64,000 nucleotides of DNA from Tolypeutes matacus (lineage: Eukaryota > Chordata > Mammalia > Cingulata > Chlamyphoridae). The stretch lies in the NCBI GenBank assembly GCA_026826555.1, contig JAKSZT010054396.1, forward strand, positions 15,722,166 through 15,786,165, given 5' to 3'. How positions within the stretch are numbered: the first letter of the stretch is position 1; each line of letters starts with the position of its first letter. Below are positions 1 to 11,600 of the stretch, piece after piece. The notes below the pieces were generated by a model. That model saw only the letters and a program-made list of their open reading frames with translations, made no database searches and had not been told where the DNA came from. Position numbers and translations under genes: made by a program.

Positions 1-1400
1 CATGCATCCACAATCTGAGCTAACATAGCAATAGAACTTTGTTTCTGTGAAAGTCTACTATCTGTCCATCATACCACCTATAATCTACCCCTCATTCTAA
101 CCTTCTTCAAAACACACACACACACCATCCTGTCCTTGAAAATAGAAACTGAGATCTGATACTGCATCCTTCTCTGCAGTTAATAGCAGAATTGCTATCT
201 GCTATTTGCAGATCATCACTGTCAGAGTCTATAGAATGCTCAGACTCTGATTCAGATTAATTCCCATTCCTGAAGAGCTGCCAAAACGTTATCCATGGCT
301 GCTTGTTATCATACACCCCAACACTACTTCCCTAATTCTGCATTTTTCATAAAATGAAATGGAAGTAGAAGCTGGTATAATGAATGCTCAGCATTATGGT
401 AAATGCCAAAAGGCATTTTTGCTTCCTTTTGTTCTCTTGAAAATCGGCCACTAACAATATAATTCGGCAACTTTCATGGGGTGTGGTAAATCCTTGAAAG
501 ACCCTTTAAAATTTCCATGTACAGAAAAGGTAAAAACATGGAAATGCTGGAAAGACATGGCTAGCAACACAGAAAAAGTACTGGGGGCTCCCTATTACTC
601 TGATGCAGTGCTGGAACCTGGCTCTCAAAATTATGGCTTTTAGGAATGCTATAAGAAGGAAACTCATAACTCTTTGGAAAAAATGCTTCCTGGAGATTTT
701 ATCATTAATAGAAAGGGAAAATTTGAGACAGTATATACAGATCATATTTATTCTTGGCCTCACCTCTGCTTCTCTGTTCTTTCTCTTGGGGAAGAACTGA
801 GACAGAAGCAATTTCGCAGGCAGTATGTGCATCTCTTTTACTTGGGTTTCTTTCCTTTTTTCTAATAATACCTGTAATAGCAGGAGAAATTCCTAAGGGT
901 CTCCCTCTAAGACGCAGATCTTGACCTAAACAATCTAGGTCTCTCCTACGACCTTTCTGGCTGCCTTGCTTGAGTATGTCCTGCTGCCAACATGTTCCAC
1001 AGCTGAGGCAGTAATCCCAGGCACAGAAGGAGGTAAATCCCCAGGGAGACACCTACACATTCTCTCTTGGCCATCACAGGTTTTTTTCTGCTAGGTTAAT
1101 TCAATGCTGCTGGGAGGCCAGGGGGAAGATATGCTACTACTTTCTTGATAAAACCAAGGTCCCAATACTGCACTGACAAATTCAGAAAACTTCTAAGACA
1201 GAAGTTGGAAACACCACCATTGCATTCAAGTATTTTGCCAAATTAAACCGTGCTACAGAATATCTGAAGAGAAGAACCTTACTTAGCTGAATAACAGAAC
1301 TAGCTAATACAAACGAAAATGTGATTAACATGTGTATGTACCAAACTATCCTTCACTGATTAGAGAATTCAGGATGTTTGTGTGAAGATTTAGTTATTTA
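1..1400. other. Unique non-coding sequence
   Basis: I recognise no repeat family or gene here apart from a short CA run near 112-124. Open frames on both strands (for example 705-1052 minus) show no protein-like composition and no supporting splice context. It reads as AT-rich intronic or intergenic DNA. Confidence 0.5.
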
Positions 1401-1415
1401 GTTAAAGATTTCTGG

Positions 1416-1769
1416 GGGAAGAAGATGTGGCTCAAGCGACTGAGCTCCCGGCTACCACATGGGAGATCCCAGGTTTGGTGCCTGGTGCTTCCTAAAGAAG
1501 ACGAGCAAAACAGCGAGCTGACGCGACAGGCAGACATGGCACACAAGATGATGCAACAAGAGACACGAGGAAAACACAATGAGAGACACAACAAAGCAGG
1601 GAGCATAGGTGGCGCAGGAGATTAGGTGCCTCCCTCCCACATTGGAGGTCCCGAGTCCGGTTCCTGGTGCCTCCTGAAAAGAAGACCAGCACACAACAAG
1701 CAGACATAGCAAATGCAAACAATGAGGGGGTGGAGAGCAGTAAATAAATAAATCTTTTTAAAAAATACA
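1416..1769 (+). mobile_element. Dimeric DAS-type SINE
   Basis: Two tRNA-like units lie in tandem. The first starts with a GATGTGGCTCAAG A-box region and the second begins near 1600 (GGTGGCGCAGGAG). They are joined by a GATGATGCAACAAGAGACAC-type linker, and the element ends in a TAAATAAATAAATC tail. Flanking AAAGATTTCTGG (1404-1415) and AAAGATTTTTGG (1770-1781) match 11/12, as expected for an L1-mobilised insertion. Open frames in it are spurious. Confidence 0.9.
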
Positions 1770-1884
1770 AAAGATTTTTGGAGGAGAAGTGAAGAAATCC
1801 ACCTATGGGTTTGAAGCTATTTAGTTTCCTCCTACTTTGCAACAGAAATCTAAGGAGAAATCACAGAGCAGCACAATAATGTTT

Positions 1885-1991
1885 TTTTTTTTGTTTGTTT
1901 TTGTTTTTTTACCGGGAGGTCCCAGGGATCGAACCTGGGTCCCTCCATATGGGAGACGGACGCCCAACCAGTTGAGCTACATCCGACCCCC
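1885..1991 (-). mobile_element. Short DAS-I-type SINE
   Basis: The reverse strand reads GGGGTCGGATGTAGCTCAACTGG, then GGTTCGATCCCTGGGACCTCCC and an A-rich tail: one tRNA-like unit with A and B boxes. It is flanked by a perfect 13-bp TSD, CACAATAATGTTT, at 1872-1884 and 1992-2004. Confidence 0.95.
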
Positions 1992-2460
1992 CACAATAAT
2001 GTTTAATTACAGCTCCAGCTCTGCTAATTACCATTTGGTCACATCTATAATCTTCATTAAACCATAGTGCATAGTAAGCAGCTCTGTGGTATTCATCTAA
2101 TAAACTAGGTGGCTTTATGGGATTTCATATTTTCCTCTTCATTGGAACAAACAAAGTTTCATTTATCACTCTCCAAGAAAGGATTGAAAAAAAAAAAAAT
2201 CAGAAAATAAGTCATGTTGCCATCTCTTATATTTCTAGGCTATAAGGGCAGGGTAAGTCAGGAGAGTGGTTGGTGCCAATAGAGAAAAAAGGAATAGGAA
2301 TATATAAAAAAAATTTAAGGTCATTAAATGTTTTACAGCTACAACAACAAAAAGCTGGGCCAATTCTCAGTCTCTGAAATGCTAAGAAGTGACAATATTT
2401 ACTCCTGGGGCATATGAATGGGTCAAACAAAACAAAAAGAGACTTAAAGAGATATAAAGA

Positions 2461-2648
2461 GGGAAGCGGCTGTGGCTCAATCGGTAGGGCTCCCGTTTAC
2501 CATGTGGGAGGCCCCGGGTTCGGTTCCTGGGGCCTCCTGGTGGGGGCAAGCCTGCCCGTGCGGCTCGCTGACCCAGCGAGCACGAGCAGCAGGGGGGGGA
2601 TAAATGAATAAATAAATAAAATCTTTAAAAAAAAAAAAAAAAAAAAAA
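2461..2648 (+). mobile_element. DAS-III-type SINE
   Basis: A tRNA-like head (GGCTGTGGCTCAATCGGTAGG, GGGTTCGGTTCC) is followed by the family-specific body CTGACCCAGCGAGCACGAGC, a G run, ATAAATGAATAAATAAAT and a long poly(A). A perfect 13-bp TSD AGAGATATAAAGA flanks it at 2448-2460 and 2649-2661. The perfect TSD and pure A tail suggest a young copy. Confidence 0.95.
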
Positions 2649-2699
2649 AGAGATATAAAGATGCGAATCTCTTAAGTTTCCCAACAGTATGTGCCCTTC

Positions 2700-3290
2700 A
2701 TTTTATTTTAACCCAACAAATATTTATTGAATGTCCTCTATACTCCAGGTATTGGTTCTAGGTGCTGGGAATAAAATTGTGAACAAAAATGAGAAAGTCC
2801 CTTTCTTTGTGGAAGTTAAATTCTAATGGATAGGCAGTAAATAAAGAAATACATATTTGCTGTGATATATACTGTCAATTGGAGAGAAGCATTATCAAGA
2901 AAAATTAAGGAAGGCAAAGGGATAGAGAATGATGTGATGGTAGGGGATGACTACATTAGAATGGGTGGTCATTGGGCAAATTTACATCTAAATGATGTAA
3001 GAGAATGAACTGTGATGTTATCTAGGGAAAGAAAATTCCAGGGAGAAGAAAGAGCAAGTTCACAGCACAGAGATGAGAATATGATTGGAGTGTTCAAAGA
3101 CAGCAAGGAAAGGACAGAAGCAACTGTGATAGGAGCTGAGGAAATTAGTAGTACTAAATGAAATGGGAGAGTTAGAAGTTAGGTCATGTAGAAAGTCTTA
3201 CACGATAGTAAAGACTTTGGATTTTATTCTAAGCGTGAAGACAATTCACTGGAAAGTTTTTAGTAGGGAAGTATACAGGCTGGCAAATGT
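2700..3290 (-). mobile_element. L2 LINE 3' region, antisense
   Basis: The + strand reads the complement of the L2 3' end: CAACAAATATTTATTGAATG, then a GGTGCTGGGAATAAAATTGTGAAC-like stretch, and later the TTTGGATTTTATTCTAAGCG segment. The copy is old and diverged. The 143-codon frame at 3163-3594 starts inside it and is not a gene. Confidence 0.75.
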
Positions 3291-3299
3291 TTACAAGAT

Positions 3300-4080
3300 T
3301 CACTCTGTAGCAGATACCGTGGTGCTCTGCCCAAGTACCTATGTCAGGACTGATGCATTCCTTCTCCCAGGTGCTGGAAGTTGGGAGACTGACAGCACAT
3401 TGAAACTTCTTTTCAATTCACCTTTAGATATTTGTCTAACAGCACCTATTAGGGATCTGAGTACAGATAGGCAGGTGACAAAATTGGGGACTGGAGAAAA
3501 AGAAGAAAGGCCAGAATCATTAATCTTTCTACAAGAAGTAATTAATTATACATTGACTTCAGCTGCCTCCCACACACAATGTGGGCATTGGTAGAGAGAA
3601 ATCATCAAGACTGCAACATAATTTTAGGGGTAGAAAATGCACTGAAGAAATGCACCCCCGCCCCACAAATATGAATCCAATATCTTCATCTTCACAGACA
3701 AAAGGCAGAAAGGAGGCTCATTCTATTGATAACTATAGAAGCTCTAAGAAACTCTCTTTTATCCAAGAATGAAAGACAATGGGGAGATAATGGTTAAATG
3801 AATGTTCAGATTTATTTCGAATTATCAGGTAAGATTGTGTAGAAAGTAGAATGTCATTAAATACACTAAATATTATATTAATAAGTTATCTTTCTTTGAT
3901 AATTCCAAAGATCCTTCAAGATTTTATAGTGACTCAGCATTGATAATACTACTACTAATATAGGTAAATAGGGTATAGGGATTGGAATGAATGCTTATTG
4001 ATTCAAGGCAAATATTTAAATATTTCCCCTGCCAACATATTATATAAAACTTGGTTTGCTCACAATTTTTTTCTTGTAGT
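3300..4080. other. Unique non-coding sequence
   Basis: I recognise no repeat family here. AT-rich with scattered short open frames and no splice or codon structure that I would defend. Confidence 0.45.
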
Positions 4081-4093
4081 TTATTAAAAGAAG

Positions 4094-4196
4094 AGGGGAA
4101 TGGATGTAGCTCAGTGGTTGAGCACCTGCTTCCCACATACGAGGTCCCGGGTTCAATCTCCGGGTCCTCCTAAAAAAAAAAACCATAACAAAAACC
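4094..4196 (+). mobile_element. Short tRNA-like DAS-type SINE
   Basis: One tRNA-like unit (GATGTAGCTCAGTGGTTGAG ... GGTTCAATCTCCGGGTCC) with an A-rich tail. AGTTTATTAAAAGAAG at 4078-4093 and a related AGTTTATTTAAAAAAT at 4197 look like an eroded TSD. This subtype is closer to a canonical tRNA than the DAS-III copies. Confidence 0.85.
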
Positions 4197-4600
4197 AGTT
4201 TATTTAAAAAATTCCACTTATCAGTTTATTATGTTATTTATTTCTGTCAAATTAAAATACAGAGGAAAAATCCCCAATTATTTGAACTGCCTTCTATTGG
4301 CTAGAATTATGAGATGAAATAAGTTTACTTATATATATATTTTTTTAATAAATGAAGGATTATTTTTGCTTAAACTGAAAGATCAGCCATTCTTTGTAGT
4401 GAGGCTGGCAGGCAGATCACAGAATAATTGGGGGAGGGGGAGAGAAGTCTAAAATTTTCTCCTTTCCACAAAGTTCTTGCCAAAATGGAACAAGATATCC
4501 CAAGTAAATTCATTTGTAAAACAAAACAAAATTTAACTATTAGTGAAGACTGAAATCCAGCCCCTTTCAAATACCAAGTACACTGCCTCACCCATTAAAA

Positions 4601-4605
<5 letters not shown>

Positions 4606-4644
<39 letters not shown>
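4606..4644. repeat. (TA)n microsatellite
   Basis: About 19 uninterrupted TA units, preceded by an A run and followed by a GC-rich patch. Runs of this purity usually vary in length between individuals. Confidence 0.97.
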
Positions 4645-4646
<2 letters not shown>

Positions 4647-5509
4647 GGGGCCGGAGAGGGGAGGCTGCTGGTTTGCTGAGCTTCCAGATATCCGTCAGGC
4701 CGATTTGAAAAAGAATTTGATTGTAACTTGTTAATTTCCAAAACATATTGTAGCAGAAAGCAAGAAAGAAAAAGAGAAAAAAAGATAGAAAGGGTAGCAG
4801 GCACCATAAGCATATATGAAAGTTCTTAGAAGCTATATATTCTATTATTCACAAAAGACTTACTTTAGGCACTCAATTTTAACAAATCAGCACCTGGTCA
4901 AGGTCAGCAGTGGAAGCTGTTCCAGTGTGCACCAGAAAATGCAAGTGCAGTGAATGTATAATTTGAAGATGACAGACTAGCCTCGGGGAGTACCCCTGCA
5001 GTTATTCCCATACTGTCTCAGGTTCAGACACTAAAGACCTCTTCTGGTAAAGAGAAGATAGCAGATCAAACAATCCTAATATTCAAATCTGTCTAAATTT
5101 TGAGTATGTGAGAATGGATAAGCTATGTTGGAACTTTAACAAAGTAACAAAAATCTCCTAAGTGAAATCCATGCATAACACAAATCACATGGCAGTGCCC
5201 ATTCCTGTGGCAAAGGTTTTTGCTGAATGAACCATCTCCTCTGCTCTACTCTATCCTGCCTGCTTGAAATTCACAACGTTTTCCTTCAACAAAGCCATTA
5301 ACTTTACAGCTGATGAGTGATGATAGGGACCTAAGTCTTTGAAGCTGACTATATATATTTTTTTCAACAGAAGGCTGGTGATAGCTCCTATTCCTGTATT
5401 GTTCCAATGGAAGCACTAGAATTAACTACTCCCCTCACCCCCCAAAAAAAAGGACCTGAGAAAAATTAATCCCTGGGTCACAACAATTTCCTCTCCTGAT
5501 GATACCCCT

Positions 5510-5700
5510 TGTTGGGGACTCAATCATGTCCCCCACAAAAGGCAGGTTCATGTTCAGGTCCCAAGCCCTGGTCCTGTGGGTGTAAACCCATTAGTAAATA
5601 GGACCTCTAAAGATATTATTAAGATGTGCCCCAGCTGAATAAGGATGGGCCTTAATTCAATATGGCTGAAGTCCCCATAGGCAAAGAGTAGGTTTAGATT
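5510..5700 (+). mobile_element. MaLR (MLT1-like) LTR fragment
   Basis: The start GTTGGGGACTCAATCATGTCC and the later GGGCCTTAATTCAATATGGC match the layout of mammalian MLT1-type LTRs. The 3' half, including the polyadenylation region, is missing. Confidence 0.65.
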
Positions 5701-5759
5701 TAATAAAAGTAATGCTTTTAACTGCTTCATTAAGGACATTTTAAAAGTGAAACTGGCTT

Positions 5760-5820
5760 TTTAGTTTTTAATTGTTTATGTTTTCAATTATTAAATGTAC
5801 AAAATAAAGCTAAAAAAAAA
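5760..5820 (+). mobile_element. 61-bp retrocopy of an unidentified 3' end
   Basis: A short AT-rich sequence containing AATAAA and ending in poly(A) is bounded by a perfect 17-bp TSD AAAAGTGAAACTGGCTT (5743-5759 and 5821-5837). The same 3' terminus recurs at 36047-36107 with a longer 5' extension. The source is therefore a repeated transcript, perhaps an L1 3'UTR. Confidence 0.85.
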
Positions 5821-5846
5821 AAAAGTGAAACTGGCTTAAAAATTTT

Positions 5847-5948
5847 TTTTTTTTTTTTTTTTTTTAAACCAGGAGGTCCCAGGGATCGAACCCGGGTCCC
5901 TCCATATGGGAGATGGACGCCCAACCAGTTGAGCCACATCCGACCCCC
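5847..5948 (-). mobile_element. Short DAS-I-type SINE
   Basis: The reverse strand carries the GTCGGATGTGGCTCAACTGG head and GGTTCGATCCCTGGGACC B box. The TSD CTGGCTTAAAAATTTT at 5831-5846 and 5949-5964 is perfect and overlaps the right TSD of the retrocopy at 5760-5820. Confidence 0.95.
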
Positions 5949-6157
5949 CTGGCTTAAAAATTTTAAAAATTATTTTTTTAAATTTATTCTTTTACTGTGA
6001 GTGTATAATAGTGAAGAATGTGATGGCTACTAGTACAATTGGGTACTACTGCCTTGATTCATATCTAGGTGCCTGCCATTATACCCACCATTGCTTCTGC
6101 ACTAGTAGTGCAAATATCAACAAAGTGAAAAAGGCAAATAGTCTTAGTATTATTATA

Positions 6158-6576
6158 TGATGGATTGAATTGTGTACCCCAATATGGACACGTTCTTGGT
6201 CATGGGCAGCATTCTGGTAGGTGTGGACCCATTGTAAATAAGATATCTTCAAGGTGTTATTTCAGTTAAGGTGTGGCCCAAATAAACTAGGCTGGGCTTT
6301 AATTCAGATTACTGGACTTCCTCATAAACAGAGTGAAAGTCAGATGGAGAGAAAAGCTACAGGGAGCAGCCAGAAGCAGGAAGTCAAGGGAACCCAGAAG
6401 AAAAAGAAGACATTGCCATGTGCTGGAAAATCCAAGGATCCCAAAGATTGCTGACACCAATAAGATTCAGACCCTGGCAAGAAGAAAGCCATGTATCCTC
6501 TGAAATTGCTAGCCAATAAATTCCTGTTGTTAACTCATTGCATGATATAATGCTTAGCAGCTAGGAAACAAAAACA
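6158..6576 (+). mobile_element. Solo MaLR (MLT1-like) LTR
   Basis: It starts TGATGGATTGAATTGTGTAC and ends in AGGAAACAAAAACA. Internal landmarks (GGTGTGGACCCATTGTAAAT, a late CCAATAAATTCCTGTTGTT) fit MLT1-type LTRs. TTATA at 6153-6157 and TTATG at 6577-6581 match 4/5, as expected for the 5-bp TSD of ERVL/MaLR elements. No internal region, so a solo LTR. Confidence 0.8.
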
Positions 6577-7413
6577 TTATGAAAACAATTTTGACCTTAC
6601 AGAACCCTTGAAAGGCTTCAGAGATACTTAGGGGTCCATGGGTTTTATATTGAGAACCATGTCTCTAAGCTATTGGTTCCTATGGCCAGTGACAGGAATC
6701 CAACCCTAGACAGGAGTGAAAGAATATGGTTGCATCAGCTACAGGGATAAGGGGATTCCAACAGTCGGAAAATAGAGGTAACTCTTCTTTTACTTCTCAT
6801 CTATCTCTTCTACTAGGTTCTAAATTTTGAAAAGGCCTTTAGTGCGATATATACTAGTCTTGATAACTAGTATTAACTTGATACATAACAGGTATACAAG
6901 CATTGGTTGAATGAATGATGAGGAATAGGGTATATCGAAAAAATTTGGGATCTGGGTCTACACGGGAGACAAGAAGTAGAGTCTAGTAAGAATCAGTAGC
7001 AAGGCAAGTATTAATGTATGAGTTAGGATGTTTTAGCTAGCAAGACATCAAAGACCCATCTCAAATAACCTAAAAAATAAGAGTATTATTTTATATAACA
7101 TGCATCCAGAAATAGGCAAATTCTCAGGGCTCAATAATATGAAGTTTCTATTTTTCCAAACTGCATGTAGGCTTTTGGTCTTAAACATGCTCCCTCATGG
7201 TTACAAGTGGCTCTGTCAGCTTTATGTATAATATCCTTGAACAACAGCTCTTCCTTTAGTCCTTTTCTTTTGCATTACACTATATTTAAATTTTTTTCTT
7301 TTAAAATAATTTTGGTTACAAAATTAATAGATGTTCACTAAAGGAAAATTATATACTACAGATAATGAATCTCACCAGGCCCTCCCCCCTTTTACAAAAA
7401 TAGTATTTTATTG

Positions 7414-7436
<23 letters not shown>
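7414..7436. repeat. (TC)n microsatellite
   Basis: Pure TC run that merges into a short TA run and the poly(T) start of an antisense DAS-III element. Confidence 0.95.
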
Positions 7437-7446
<10 letters not shown>

Positions 7447-7631
7447 TTTTTTTTTTTTTTTAAAGATTTTATTTATTTATTCATCTATCCCTCCTTGCTG
7501 CCTGTGCTCGCTGGGTCAGCCAACCACACCGTGCGGGCAGGCCCGCCCTCACCAGGAGGCCCCGGGAACCGAACCCGGGGCCTCCCATATGGTAAACGGG
7601 AGCCCTACTGATTGAGCCATAGCCGCTTCCC
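7447..7631 (-). mobile_element. DAS-III-type SINE
   Basis: The reverse strand gives the full DAS-III order: GGGAAGCGGCTATGGCTCAA head, GGGTTCGGTTCC, TGACCCAGCGAGCACAGGC, ATAAATAAATAAAATC and poly(A). It abuts a second DAS at 7632 in the same orientation, both beside TA-rich DNA. Confidence 0.93.
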
Positions 7632-7746
7632 AATATATATTTTTATTTTTATTTTTATTTTTTTTACCGGGAGGTACTGGGGATCGAACCCCGGTCTCTC
7701 CACATGGTAGATGGACGCCGAACCTCTTGAGCCACATCCGTTTCCC
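7632..7746 (-). mobile_element. Short DAS-I-type SINE abutting the previous copy
   Basis: The reverse strand has GGGAAACGGATGTGGCTCAAG and GGTTCGATCCCCAGTACC followed by an AAAAT-rich tail. The pair probably arose by independent insertions into the same T/TA-rich target. Confidence 0.88.
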
Positions 7747-7899
7747 TTGTCTATATATTTTTAGAAACTTTTTTTTCCCCCTTCACATAATGATATAGCA
7801 CCTTGAATTATCATTACATACTCTTCTACATCATTTTAATAACTAGGTAGTAATGAATCATATACTATAATTTAAAAAAAAAAAAAACATTTTTCCAAT

Positions 7900-9420
7900 T
7901 GTTGGGCATTCTTACTATTATAGCCAACACTGTGATGAACATCCTTGTGCTAAATCTTTGCACTATCCTTGGCTATTTTCTTTTTGCTCTGGGTTTTTCC
8001 ACTTCCTTTAGCTGTGTTCGAGCTGCCTTTTGTCCATTTTTAAGGACAAAGAAAACTTGTAAAATCCCTGCAGCAGACTTTCCTTCACTTTTCAATGGCC
8101 AGACTTCTAATCACACACTTTCTTAAACTAAGCACTGGGCAAGAGGAATAGCATTGTCTTTAATAAACCTAAACTAATCAAGTTTCATGCTCCAGGACTG
8201 GGGAAGAGATCAGCTTTTCCAGAAGCATATGCCCACCTGATTCCTAAATAAAACTGGGATTCTAGTAGCAAGGAAATTGAGAGAGACAGCCTGCAACAAC
8301 AGGACAGTTTGGAAGGAAGGGTGAAGGAAAAAAAAACTGGAAGGCAAGGAAAATTAGTAGCAAGTGTGGAGTAGGAAGGAGCACTCCTGAGAGCCACAGA
8401 CTAAGGATTTTATAAGTAAGGGATATTTACAAATTAAGTATTAACAAATTTCAGCAACTGTGTTATTATAAGTGGATATTCAAAAAATTTGGGAGAATGA
8501 GATGCTCAATTAAATTTTTATAAAATGGATAAATGAATGATGAATGGTCACAGGCTAAAATACTGACAAAATTGACCCTTAGGCTTAGAGGAGTAGGGGT
8601 AGTCATTCTCTCTAATACCTGTTAGTTTTGCAATTGCCAAGGATAAATAAAACTTCTCTGAAATTATAATTTAGTGGTTCAGAAATTAAACATGGCAGTA
8701 TCTGAAAGAAATTTTAAAATGGGTCCTTTTTTAATAAGGAGCCATCATTTCCTACAGAAGTCTTCCCTGACCTTGCCATTTAAACTAAAGGATGTAGAGA
8801 TAAAACTGTAAAGTGGTCTGAAGGGTGTGGTACAATATAAGTTCGCGCCTTATTATGAACACCTCGGCATGGTTGAACCTAGCAGGAAATGGCTATCTAA
8901 TTTGATTGAGGGGATTTCTATGTTCTAGAAGGTCATAGAACACTCACGGATTTTGTATAACTTTCACAGAAGACGCATGGATTTGACATGAAACAATGGT
9001 GATTCCAATGAGAGGTCATTCTATCTAAAGAAAGCACATTAAGCTGCAAAGCAGATTTGGGTTCCTACAGAGCACATTTAAACAATAGCACATCTAATTT
9101 TGTATCATGTATAAAAAGATTCCTAAAAAAAAAAACAGGCACAAACAAAATCATAGTATCATAAGCGTGAAAGAAAAAAAGATCATCTAACTAGCCACTC
9201 GCACAAGAGTGGAATATTTTCCACGACAGGTAGAGTTCTCTATTTGAACTCTACCCCCACCGACCTGGCTGGGTGGAAAAAGTAACTGCTACTTTATTGC
9301 ACTGGTTTGAAAGATTAAATTCTATAACATTTATTGAATAACATTTATTGAACACCTAGTAGAGTGTCTACAGTATTCTGACAATCTTAAAGAGGGACAT
9401 TATTAGCTATTCTAATAATC
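7900..9420. other. Unique non-coding sequence
   Basis: Nothing recognised except short homopolymers. Open frames here (for example 7899-8126 and 8185-8397) look random. One small CpG-containing patch near 8830-8880 (TAAGTTCGCGCC) is too small to call an island. Confidence 0.45.
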
Positions 9421-9431
9421 AAGTTACTCTT

Positions 9432-9525
9432 CTTCTTCTTCTTTTTTAGGAGGTACCAGAGATTGAACCCAGGACCTCAAACATGGGAAGCAGGTGCCCA
9501 ACCACTGAGCTATACTTACTCCCCC
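9432..9525 (-). mobile_element. Short tRNA-like DAS-type SINE
   Basis: The reverse strand carries TATAGCTCAGTGGTTGGGCA and GGTTCAATCTCTGGTACC, with a CTT-rich (purine on the reverse strand) tail. AGTTACTCTT (9422-9431) and AGTCACTCTT (9526-9535) match 9/10. Confidence 0.88.
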
Positions 9526-9904
9526 AGTCACTCTTAAAAGCTCACACTGAATTTCAAATCTATTAAACCCCCCTAAAGCTTTTTCCAGTCAAATTTTAAT
9601 CAGCCAAGCTTCCCATATGTCTGTACTTTTACAGTTATTATTTTTAATTAAAAATACATATAATAGCAAAGGATATAAAATGAAAAGATTCTCTCCCATC
9701 CCTGACCCCCAGTTTCCTTTCTCAGAAGCAACCAATGTGATGCATATGTATTTGTTTATATGTCTTACCCCCCTCGTTTTTTTTTTTTTTACAGAAATGA
9801 CATTGTACTATATACAGTATTCTACATTTTATTGTTCATATAACAATACATGTAGGTAACTACTTTAAACTTTAAAATGCTAATCTTTCTAAAAGACAAA
9901 TTTG

Positions 9905-10125
9905 TTGAAATCTTAATAGCTGGGTGACCATATACATTATGTGATCTTTCTGAGCCTCAGTTTCCTCTTCTTAAAAACAAAACAAAACAAAAGAAAACCA
10001 CCATGGGTATCCATATTTCATGAGGTTACTTTACCAATTAATGGAATGTAAGGTGCTTAATATATAGTGCACAGCACACAGTAAAAGTCCAGTAACTATT
10101 AGCTGATAATAACGATGATAGTAAA
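9905..10125 (+). mobile_element. MIR SINE
   Basis: Old CORE-SINE. GCTGGGTGACC, TGAGCCTCAGTTTCCTC and a late GCACACAGTAAAAGTCCAGTA match the MIR middle and 3' parts, with an A-rich block in the centre. Confidence 0.75.
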
Positions 10126-10320
10126 AACAGTATCTTAGACACTCAGTACTTGAGCTCCACCTGTAGTGTGTTCATGGTAGCACAGTTTCAATTATTCATT
10201 ATCCTTTCCCTTTTCTTTTCTTTTGGTAAAGGAATCTCTCCTTCCTGTGGAAAATCTATTCCTCCACCCTCACTACACAGCAGGAACAAGCCCAGCTCTA
10301 TCAAAACTACATGGCATAGG

Positions 10321-10463
10321 GGGACGGATGTGGCTCAAATGGTTGGGCGTCTGTCTGCCATATGGAGGGACCTGGGTTCAATCCCCAGGACCTCCTGGTA
10401 AAATAAAAAATAAATAAATAAAAGTGTTATAACCCACAGGTTATAACTGAAAAAAAAAAAAAA
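10321..10463 (+). mobile_element. Short DAS-I-type SINE with hairpin tail
   Basis: A tRNA-like unit (GACGGATGTGGCTCAAATGG, GGTTCAATCCCCAGGACC) with tail TAAATAAATAAAAG. Between two A-rich blocks the tail holds an inverted repeat, GTTATAACC-CACA-GGTTATAAC (10426-10447). The flank CTACATGGCATAGG occurs before (to 10320) and after the element (from 10466), a clear TSD. Confidence 0.92.
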
Positions 10464-10939
10464 AACTACATGGCATAGGTGCTCCACAAGCTATAGAGAT
10501 TCTTTCTTCTCTTGGTACCTTAAGCTAGAAGGACTAATTAAACCACTATGTCACCCACAAATTTATATGCATACCTTCTGTTTAGTCACTGAAGTTGTAA
10601 TACAAATGTTGAACAAGATTGGATCAAAGGCAGAGTCTTGCGGTATACCACCTCTATCCCAGCTGACAAACATCTAGTAATCTGTACTCTTTAACTATAG
10701 CTCTTAAGTCAGCTACAAAATCACCCAACTATATCACCATCCAGTCCACATTTCACTGACATGTTATCAAGAATATCATAAAAGGCTTCTTTCAAATACC
10801 TTAAAGAAACTAAGGCACTACAATCAACCCACCTAACAACTCTACTGAAAAAAAAAAAAAAAAAAAAGGGTAGTTTAGCGTGCCTTGCTTTAGAATTAAT
10901 TTGGTTCCTAATAATCTCTTCTTTTTCTGGATTCTTCAT

Positions 10940-11600
10940 TTGGCAACACTAAAAATACCTAATATGCACTAAGCACTGTACTATGTTAAGTAATGAATCT
11001 AATATGGTACCTGCCCCTAGGTATCACATCTGCCCATGAGCAAGTAATTAAAGCAATTATGAAAATTATGTATAAAGGGAGCAGAATCACTTGTGCCCAC
11101 CTTGGAGAGAGGCAAGTAACATTTCAGCTGAGTCTTAAGGGAAAGTTCAAGAGAAAGAAGAGAGAGATTAGATTACTTTAGTCAGTGGTAATACCAAATG
11201 CATGGGCTGAGAGGGAACCACAGATAATATAGCATGAAAGGGTTGGAGGGAGTGGTGGGAGAATATATTTTAACGGTAAAGAAAGTTACTGTGGAGTTTT
11301 AAGCAGGAAAGTGACATGATCTAATATGCTTTTTAAATGTTTATACTGGCTGTGAGGGAGATTAATCAGAAAGCAAAGAGACTAGTTAGAAGCCTGCTAT
11401 AATAGTCCAAGTAAGATATGATAGCATGATGATGGTTTGAACTAAGGTAGAGATAGCTGTAATAGAAGGAAAGGGATGGGTTAGAGGTAGAATCAAGTAG
11501 GACTTGTTAACTGAGGTAATATCAAGGAAGAAAAATATGGACTGACTTCAAGGTTTTTGGTGCCATTATCTTAGACAGGAGATAGAAGAAAACAACAGCA
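10940..11600 (-). mobile_element. L2 LINE, antisense
   Basis: The + strand shows AATATGCACTAAGCACTGTA, then TTTTAAGCAGGAAAGTGACATG and AGAAGCCTGCTATAATAGTCC, matching the complement of the L2 3' half in collinear order. Heavily diverged. Confidence 0.75.

Noticed and set aside
705..1052. 115-codon minus-strand frame
   Set aside because: No homology or coding-like composition recognised. Overlapping frames on the other strand look equally random.
2461..2535. tRNA genes at SINE heads (here and at every DAS copy)
   Set aside because: A and B boxes are present, but acceptor stem pairing is lost and each copy continues into SINE body and A tail with TSDs.
3163..3594. 143-codon open frame on the plus strand
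   Set aside because: Begins within an antisense L2 relic and continues into unique AT-rich DNA, with no domain or splice signals.
4645..4720. GC-rich patch after the TA microsatellite as a promoter
   Set aside because: Too short, no CpG cluster or initiator context. Probably just flanking sequence.
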